NCBI GenBank assembly: GCA_009733575.1
Contig: ML769875.1
Coordinates: 1-38,722, forward strand
Length of the DNA stretch: 38,722 bases
Source: Gymnopus androsaceus JB14
Taxonomy: Eukaryota; Basidiomycota; Agaricomycetes; Agaricales; Omphalotaceae
Direction of reading: 5' to 3'
The position numbers were made by a program, and so were the translations under genes. Below, piece by piece: positions 32,870-38,722 of this stretch; position 1 is the first letter of the stretch; each line of letters starts with the position of its first letter. The notes beneath the pieces are model-generated. The model was given only the letters and a program-made list of their open reading frames with translations. It made no database searches and had not been told where the DNA came from.

Positions 32870-33212
32870 CAGACCCTTCATTCCTCTCCTTCGTCATTGT
32901 TGTCATCATCTTCCTCCTCATCCTCGGACTCCTCCCTTGCTTTACCCTTTCCCTTGGTCACCAAGAGGTGCACCAACTAGTCAAACTGGGCTTCAATCTG
33001 GTCCAACCTATTGAGGACAGTGTCCTCGAAGTGGGCTGATGAGCCAGTGACCAACCCCTTCTGGTCCAGTCCTCCGCATTTTCTTCTTCTGCGCCATTTT
33101 CATCCCGTCGGAGTGCAAGCACTTGACCTTTGACTTGTGGCAAGGCTGACACAAAGTCCCTGTGGATGACCACCAGGTACAAGGGAGTGCCCACCGCTTG
33201 CACTCTCCACAC
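32870..33212 (-). pseudogene. Relic of an uncharacterised gene with acidic tail
   Basis: On the minus strand a frame reads VWRVQAVGTPLYLVVIHRDF and VSALPQVKGQVLALRRD. After a frame change it continues as FEDTVLNRLDQIEAQFD, a stop, LVHLLVTKGKGKAREE and a long Glu/Asp run. Such short proteins with a helical part, a GKGKAR basic patch and an acidic end are common in mushroom genomes, but I know no function. Stop and frame change indicate decay. Confidence 0.4.
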
Positions 33213-33605
33213 CTTGTCGGGAAGCTATCACCAACCTGAATCTCCTTTGGTGAAGCAGCCCTAGCTGCTAGATTTATGTATCAAATAAGGCACATTTGTC
33301 TTTTTGCAGGATACATCACAAAGGGTGATCTCCCTTCCCCTATAAAATACCCTCAGGTGCAGGTTGGGCCCACCACACCTGGGTGGGGTCCTGACTGTCC
33401 ACCATACCACCCTCACTGTTACCTACCACCCTCATGCGCCGCCGAAACACTTCCCTGATTATGTCATCAATCTCATCAATCTCTGCTGCACACACACCGA
33501 CCTGTGCACTCTTCCCTCAATGTCACGCACATCATTACCAACAGGGTTGACAGCATTTACTGATCAGCTCATCGCAATGCTGTGCATTGGTCATTGTCTG
33601 CAACA

Positions 33606-33926
33606 ATGAGCACAATCATTTCCGAAAATGCTGCTAAAAAACCGAAAAAAATTGACATAAATCCGCAAAAAAGCACATTGTCTGACACGCTACATAACAA
33701 ACGGTTCGTTATAGCCCTACACAAGATTGATCAAATTGAGCCCCTTCACCACAAACCTCCTGACCAGTCCACGTTTTCTGATTCCTGCTCTATCTCTTCA
33801 TCACTCTCTTCATCCTTTTTGCCTCCTTCCCACAGCTTGCCATCCTCTGAACCTTCCCCATTATCATTCGAATCCCCATTGTCACCCACTTTGTCAACTT
33901 TGTCCCCGTTGGCAACCAATCATTAA
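33606..33926 (+). CDS. Hypothetical Ser/Pro-rich protein, about 106 residues
   Basis: The ATG at 33606 (CAACAATGAGC) opens a 106-codon frame starting MSTIISENAAKKPKKIDINP and ending in a Ser/Pro-rich low-complexity tail. A TATAAAAT box lies about 265 bp upstream (33340s). There is no recognised domain. The basic KKPKK patch could be a localisation signal. It could equally be a chance frame in relic DNA, or the first exon of a larger gene. Confidence 0.25.
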   Translation: MSTIISENAAKKPKKIDINPQKSTLSDTLHNKRFVIALHKIDQIEPLHHKPPDQSTFSDSCSISSSLSSSFLPPSHSLPSSEPSPLSFESPLSPTLSTLSPLATNH

Positions 33927-34539
33927 GAAGAGCATCACCTGTAGGTGAGGACAATGTGATGTTGATATTGAGCATTAGGGTTGGCTAGATGGACAGGGCG
34001 AAGCAGTCATCACCAAGAGTCTGAAGGGCATCTCTGCAACACCAGAGCAAATTGTCATCATCAAAAGAGTCCCGAAGGCCATCTCTGCGACACCTAGACC
34101 CAGTGACGTCAATGACGATAGCATATGGAGGGAAACTCATCAAAGGGGACAGACTGCTTTCGTAAACTGTCTTTGCTTTGACTCACACAGAGAGCAGCGA
34201 CAGTGAGTGCTTTTTTCCACCAGCCCCAACTCTGTCCTCCTGTGTATGCCAAATTCCTATCGGAGTCAAGGATTATTGTTCAGTGGTGCTCAATTTGGCC
34301 AATAGAAAAGTGGGTTGAGTAAAGATGGCTGAGTTGGGTGCATAGAGAAAATCACCTGGGGTTAACGACATGGATGAGGGTGAAAGAGGATTGGTGAACG
34401 TTGTTACGGGAGGAGATGCATGGGCGGGAGTAGTGGTAGTGGCAGAGTTGAGGCAAACCAAAACACCATTGAAACGGGCCTGCAACAGAGTTAATTAAGA
34501 GTTATATTTTGAAATGCTACTCATCTTTATCTCAACTGC
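33927..34539. other. Unassigned spacer
   Basis: No family is recognised. A short block (about GGCATCTCTGCAACACC) is repeated around 34029 and 34079. A minus-strand frame at 34273-34485 (starting QARFNGVLVCLNSA) follows an intron-like TTGCAG junction. It could be a continuation of the gene fragment to its right, but I cannot match it. Confidence 0.3.
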
Positions 34540-34895
34540 AACATCTGAAAGCATTGGTGAGACCTTGAACACCAATACCAATGGGACAACTATGCATGTT
34601 GGAACAACGAGCTTTTGGGATGGGGTAGTAGTTGCAGTTGATGACTCAGTTGAGATTGAACGTGACAGTCTTGGCTACATTGTGGAGCTTTTGGAAGTCA
34701 TATGTGGGCTTGCCAGAGGCGTCTTTGGTGATGTAGGTGGGGAGGGCAAGGGAAGCAAGATTGCAAACAGCAGTCTCATCGGGAGAAGAGTATTCAATGA
34801 TCTCGGTGCAGAGGTTGGATGACTTGATGACACCAAGGTTCTTTTGGTTGGATTTCGCTCTCTGGAGCTCTCTGGAGACCACACAGGTTTTGCTG
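34540..34895 (-). pseudogene. Ribonucleotide reductase large subunit (RNR1-like), internal fragment
   Basis: The minus-strand translation contains [58 protein letters not shown] and, after one stop, NYYPIPKA and PIGIGVQGL. These are highly conserved segments around the active-site region of class I ribonucleotide reductase alpha chains, including the catalytic Cys/Glu neighbourhood in SNLCTEI. A TGA follows NLN where the family usually has Lys. Several Arg positions after NYYP read Cys (RCSNMHSC). Only about 110 residues of a protein that is usually over 800 are present, so this is a captured or decayed fragment, not the cell's working gene. Confidence 0.85.
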
Positions 34896-34986
34896 ATGGT
34901 AAAGGGAAAATTGAAATGATAAGAAAGAGTCCAGTTGAATGGTTATGGAATTGTGGAAGGATGTTAGGGAAATAATTTCATTGAAC

Positions 34987-36229
34987 AACCCTCAAGGCTC
35001 CAGATGTCACTGCAGTTCTCAGTTCTCTTGAAAAACGTCTTTGCAAAGTTTTACCTGTCTACATGGTCCCAAGTGGCATTATCAATTTGAAACAGTTACC
35101 TCTGAACCCTAGTGGTAAACTTGATCAAAAATTATTATCATCAGTGGCCTTTTTTGAGTCCTGTGATATTATGGCTTCAATGCCCAAGGACATTGGTCTA
35201 GCATGAGCATTTCTACTTTTTAAAAATTTACCTGTACTGATAATTTGATGCTGCAGCTCGGGAATGGAGCTGGAGGTGCTTGCAATCTTTTCAAGTGCAC
35301 TCGGCCATCCACAAGAGTCTATCGGGATCCAGGACAGCTTGTTTGATCTCGGCGGACATTCTTTGACAGCTACACTGGTTGTCTCTGCTGTTTGTTGTGA
35401 ATTGGGGGTCAAATTATTGATGACAAGTTTCTTCAGAAATCCCACCATGCAGTCTGTTGCTGCTATTATTGAAGCTCAAGGTCACGGTATAGCCCAGGAC
35501 TCGGAAATCCCTTCCATCTCAGACAACATTCTTGCAAATTCTCACTGCTGTGCTTGTCCCACTGCCTTCATCTTTCCAGAGTCTACTGGCATTCCTTCCC
35601 TCTACTCAACTGCATTTGACTGCATCCCATACCGAGTGGTTGCCTTTGGAGATTTGCGTTGGGGCCAGCCGCTTCAGCCTGATGAGTTGGTCGAGTCCAT
35701 TGCTAGCACTCTAGTTACTGAGATTTGCAAGATTCAGCCTACCAGCCTTTATTTCCTTGTTGAATGGAGTCTTGGTGGGTATCTAGCCCTTGAAGCAGCC
35801 ATTCAGCTCAAAGCAATAGGAGCATCTACCAAGATGGTGGTTATGATAGACTCGAGTGTGTATGATCGGTCACTTACGGCTGCTCAGTGGAGACCTGATT
35901 TAGATCACTTGTTGGGTATATTGGATGACAAGGAGCAATGGTTGGCGCAATTTATATGAGCGAATATGATGATATCCAAGTCTCAGATGAGGAACAAGGC
36001 TTATAGAGGTAGGGTGGAGCTGATCAAGGCTTTGCGGGCACATTCAGGAGATGTCACTGCACCTATTGACAATCCCACAAACAGTTGGGGAGGAATCCTT
36101 CCACAGATCAAGGTGCATGGATTCGATGCTTTGCACAGGACAATGTTCAGCTATGAAAATGGACCAAAGATGGGTGTCATGATTGCAGTCAGTAGAATAA
36201 TATTCAAGTGTATTATAATTTTGTTGTAG
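34987..36229 (+). pseudogene. NRPS-like A-T-TE enzyme, C-terminal relic
   Basis: Three regions of an adenylation-thiolation-thioesterase enzyme are seen in order. First is the end of the adenylation domain: LCKVLPVYMVPSGI and the A10 motif LPLNPSGKLDQKLL. An intron follows (about 35196-35256). Then comes the carrier domain with DSLFDLGGHSLTA, whose Ser would carry phosphopantetheine. Last is a thioesterase with FIFPESTG, WSLGGYLALEAA (nucleophile Ser present, but the first Gly of GxSxG reads Glu) and a likely catalytic His in GFDALHRTMF. A TGA at 35957-35959 interrupts the TE domain in frame. This domain order is that of basidiomycete quinone synthetases such as atromentin synthetase. The substrate cannot be inferred, because the core of the A domain is missing. 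Confidence 0.75.
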
Positions 36230-36761
36230 ATTTTAGCTTTATGAGTGAATGTTGTACTGCTCTTTTTCTCTGGCTGAAAAGAAGTTCAATGTGTTTGATT
36301 ATACTGGTCTACTTGTGAGACATAGACCCCCGCCCTACAGTAACCCCATAAAAGCATCAGCTTCCACTCATCTTAGAATATAGAAAGAGAGCTCATACCT
36401 GGGCCAGCACTATCCACATCAAAATATTGACCCTGAACCCATGCCCATTCCGTCCTCGTAGCAGATCATACCCAAACCCATTTCCACTTGGATCATAGCC
36501 ATTCCCAGTGCGGAACCAATAACCACAGTATCCCCATGAAACAAGCTTCTCCCTTGTAGATTTATCAATGTTTTCAACAATGGAGTAGTCTCTTGAGATG
36601 TGGTTTGAATTCTTCGCGGATGGTCAACAGAGTCTGGCAAACTGAGTCATGACAGTTCTATTTCTTTCGTTGCTTTTGTTGGCTGGATTTTTGTAGGCTT
36701 GCTTAAGACTTGCAGAGCTGTTTTGTTATCCTGGATACAAAGCTTGGGACTGCAATATTAG
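36230..36761. other. Unassigned spacer
   Basis: I find no gene. On the minus strand a G-rich stretch (36419-36560) gives a Gly/Met-rich translation in one frame and YWFRTGNGYDPSGNGFGYD in another, without a match I recognise. Confidence 0.35.
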
Positions 36762-37088
36762 CCAAAGAATCTCTATCTGAGCCTTAGCGTTTTCCCAAGA
36801 TCCATATGCTACCAAGCATCTAGACTCAAGACCACATGGAACTAGGAATAATAACTGGTCTCCCATTGGCAAGGAAAAACATAGAATACTTCCAAGGGCT
36901 GTTCTGCTAAAGGAACTGGCGAGCTTTGTAAAAAGGCAAATGACTTGAGTTGATTCAGACCAATAACCCAAAAGTTGACCCAATCGAGGAAGACAAATGA
37001 ACAAGGCAGAGAAATGACAAGGCAAAACCATAGTACACACGCATATATGGACAATATTTTATCTTTTCCTATTTACTTATTCTGTTTC
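36762..37088 (+). mobile_element. Fragment of the 2-kb LTR
   Basis: Matches 12758-13088 of the left LTR in the same orientation (TCTATCTGAGCCTTAGCG, GTCTCCCATTGGCAAGG, CTGCTAAAGGAACTGGCGAG) with scattered transitions. It ends exactly where the Copia LTR begins, so the Copia element probably inserted into it and its remainder lies to the right of the window. Confidence 0.85.
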
Positions 37089-37451
37089 TGTTGGAATATC
37101 AAAGGTAAATATATTCTATTGAACTATACATGGAACGCTTTCTCGTAGTCTCCACTTGTTTGTATCACCATCCCATGCACTCCACTGTTATCGTCTCGCA
37201 GACTCCACTCAGTCTCTCGCCGTATCCACTTGCTCTCTCGCAGTACCCACTTTACCGTATGGACAGTAGCCACACATATTCACGCAGTAGCCACTTGCCC
37301 GATATATCATTTGTACTTAGGACTGTATATAAGCTTAGGTACCATACCCTGTAATAACACCGTTGTCCCCCATTGATCTGTGTGATCGTTACTACTAAGT
37401 CCTGTGTGGACTTACTGCTGCTACTTCCTATTTAGGAACATAACTCTAATA
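37089..37451 (+). mobile_element. Ty1/Copia 5' LTR
   Basis: Starts with TGTTGGAATATC, a common Copia LTR start, has a TATA box at 37326-37333 and a CT-rich repeated leader (CTCTCGCAGT...CCACTT blocks). It ends near CTCTAATA just before a primer-binding-like sequence. The expected CA end reads TA, compatible with a C to T change. Length is about 363 bp. Confidence 0.7.
37326..37333 (+). promoter_or_regulatory. TATA box of the Copia LTR
   Basis: TATATAAG in the LTR, about 125 bp before its 3' end. Confidence 0.5.
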
Positions 37452-37466
37452 GGTTATGGGCCCTGG
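37452..37466 (+). promoter_or_regulatory. Candidate Copia primer-binding site
   Basis: GGTTATGGGCCCTGG follows the LTR end directly, in the expected place. Copia elements often prime from an internal part of initiator tRNA-Met; the exact match is not verified. Confidence 0.4.
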
Positions 37467-37539
37467 CCTTAACCATTGACGCATCATATTGCCGTAACGC
37501 TTGTTCATGCCACCCAGGCCAGACCCTCCACTACTACGA

Positions 37540-38722
37540 ACTTGACAGGAGATAAAATCACAACAAGCACCACCACCAGTAACTCGACAACGTTCCATTG
37601 CATTGGAACAAGCCAGCTCATCGAGTAGCAAAGCTGTAACACCACAGCAGAAACCAGCACCATTACCTCCCACAGACAACACTGTTCCTTGTAAAGGACA
37701 CCCACACATCTTTGATATCGACGAATTAGTCGACAGATACAAAAGCCGAACCACTGGAAGGTGGAGCCAGTGCGAAAAACAACATTGCCTAAATCGATAC
37801 GACGTACTTTGGACAGGTAAATTAGCAGATTTTGCGAAACCCATCACAAAAGAGCAGGAGCAAATCATCAGAAGTCACCTACGACACATCGCCGACGACA
37901 ACGAAGACGACAACGAAGAAGAGGATACTGAAGCACCTGTTGCTCAGACTATAGCATCATCCTCACAACAGCATACTCCCGCTCCAACACAATCACCTGC
38001 ACCAAAACGCGAACCAACCCCACCTACTCCTCCACAATCATTTCCACAGGGCACTGCACCCCAATTCCATATTCAAATACGGAACCACCTTCTCCACACA
38101 GAACCCCATCGCCATCAGATCCCGGATCACCAGGCGCTTTCATTGCTGATTCCGACGACGACGATGAAATGTCTAAAGCACTAAAAGCTTTTGATAAGGT
38201 TACAACCTTAAAGTCAGACGGATCAAATTGGGACACGTGGAAAACTCGAGTGGAATTCGCAGCCAGATCTATCGGCTATCAGCGTTATTTGGAATGGAAT
38301 CTGCAACCTGATCTTGCTCAAGGATCAAACGACGAGCATAGGGAAAAGGATAGTGATTTGCTTAATGCGATCATTGGCAGGTTATCGGATGGAATATTCC
38401 GAAGGTATAGGCACTACGACAACACGAAGCAGTTGTGGGAAAATTTACTCGCTGATTATGATTCTAAAAACGCTCTTACTGAATCATTTTTGCAAAGACG
38501 ACTCCACACTATGTGATGCACGGACCCATCCAAGGTCAATAAACATTTGGACGATATGATCAGCATCCGCGACGACCTCACTACTAGGGGAATCGATATC
38601 AACGACGATATATTCATCAACACCATTATGTCCTCTGTCCCTGACACCTTCAAAGCTACGATAAACGCATTGGCTGTTTTCTCCGCTAAATCCGACAAGA
38701 AGCTCAGTCCTGCGGAACTCAT
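37540..38722 (+). pseudogene. Copia Gag, broken, runs off the window
   Basis: The frame covers a low-complexity N-terminus (about SSSSSKAVTPQQKPAPLP), a segment GHPHIFDIDELVDRYKSR, an acidic/Pro linker, then one frameshift near 38050. After it the frame runs through FIADSDDDDEMSKALKAFDK and the UBN2/retrotran_gag_2-type core: LKSDGSNWDTWKTRVEFAAR, LLNAIIGRLSDGI, TKQLWENLLADYDSKN, LNHFC-equivalent helix, and KVNKHLDDMISIRDDL. A TGA at 38514-38516 sits between HTM and CTD, where CGA Arg is likely. The start codon is uncertain; an upstream TGA near 37540 in the same frame also fits a former CGA. Pol lies outside the window. Confidence 0.8.

Noticed and set aside
34514..34919. Plus-strand frames across the RNR1 fragment
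   Set aside because: They are antisense shadows; the minus strand carries the unmistakable RNR1 segments.

Overview
The window looks like a transposon graveyard from a mushroom-forming basidiomycete (Agaricomycetes). Three things support this: small GT-AG introns of about 50-60 bp, the mix of fungal element families (KDZ, Plavaka-type tnp2/CACTA, chromodomain Ty3/Gypsy, Ty1/Copia), and relics of typical Agaricomycete genes (NACHT NTPase, DHA1-type MFS transporter, an adenylation-thiolation-thioesterase enzyme). I cannot name the species. Almost every recognisable coding region is broken. No intact, confidently functional host gene is visible.

Layout, left to right. 1-2343: three back-to-back tandem-repeat families, ending in a 53-bp minisatellite with a unique 3' flank. 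2778-3545: a minus-strand MFS transporter relic. 3728-4381: a foldback MITE. 5303-6113: a NACHT NTPase relic, cut by a second MITE (6114-6834). 6835-10430: a Ty3/Gypsy LTR followed by gag and protease, ending at the start of reverse transcriptase. 10656-12203: a minus-strand KDZ transposase C-terminus. 12204-15525: a 2-kb LTR, a candidate primer-binding site and gag of another LTR element. 15527-18375: a large palindrome whose ends are 53-bp minisatellite arrays in opposite orientation. 18381-20213: an inverted solo copy of the 2-kb LTR sitting inside that minisatellite. 20214-20536: the rest of the minisatellite and the same 3' flank seen at 2261-2343. 20562-22090: a Plavaka C-terminal relic. 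22190-23282 and 26926-30673: intron-rich sequence of unknown function surrounding a nearly full-length but broken Plavaka transposase (23661-26716). 30853-31150: a 21-bp heptad-coding repeat. 31385-32586: Gypsy integrase plus chromodomain. 32870-36229: fragments of unknown genes, a ribonucleotide reductase large-subunit fragment and an A-T-TE (NRPS-like) C-terminus. 36762-38722: a piece of the 2-kb LTR followed by the 5' end of a Copia element that runs off the window.

The genes do not form a pathway. The shared story is nested insertion followed by decay. Most in-frame stops whose ancestral codon can be guessed fit CGA to TGA, which points to loss of CpG by deamination. The most interesting undescribed structure is the 53-bp minisatellite-bearing element. 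It occurs in several places, twice with the same 3' terminal sequence, and once as a palindrome that was later invaded by an LTR element.
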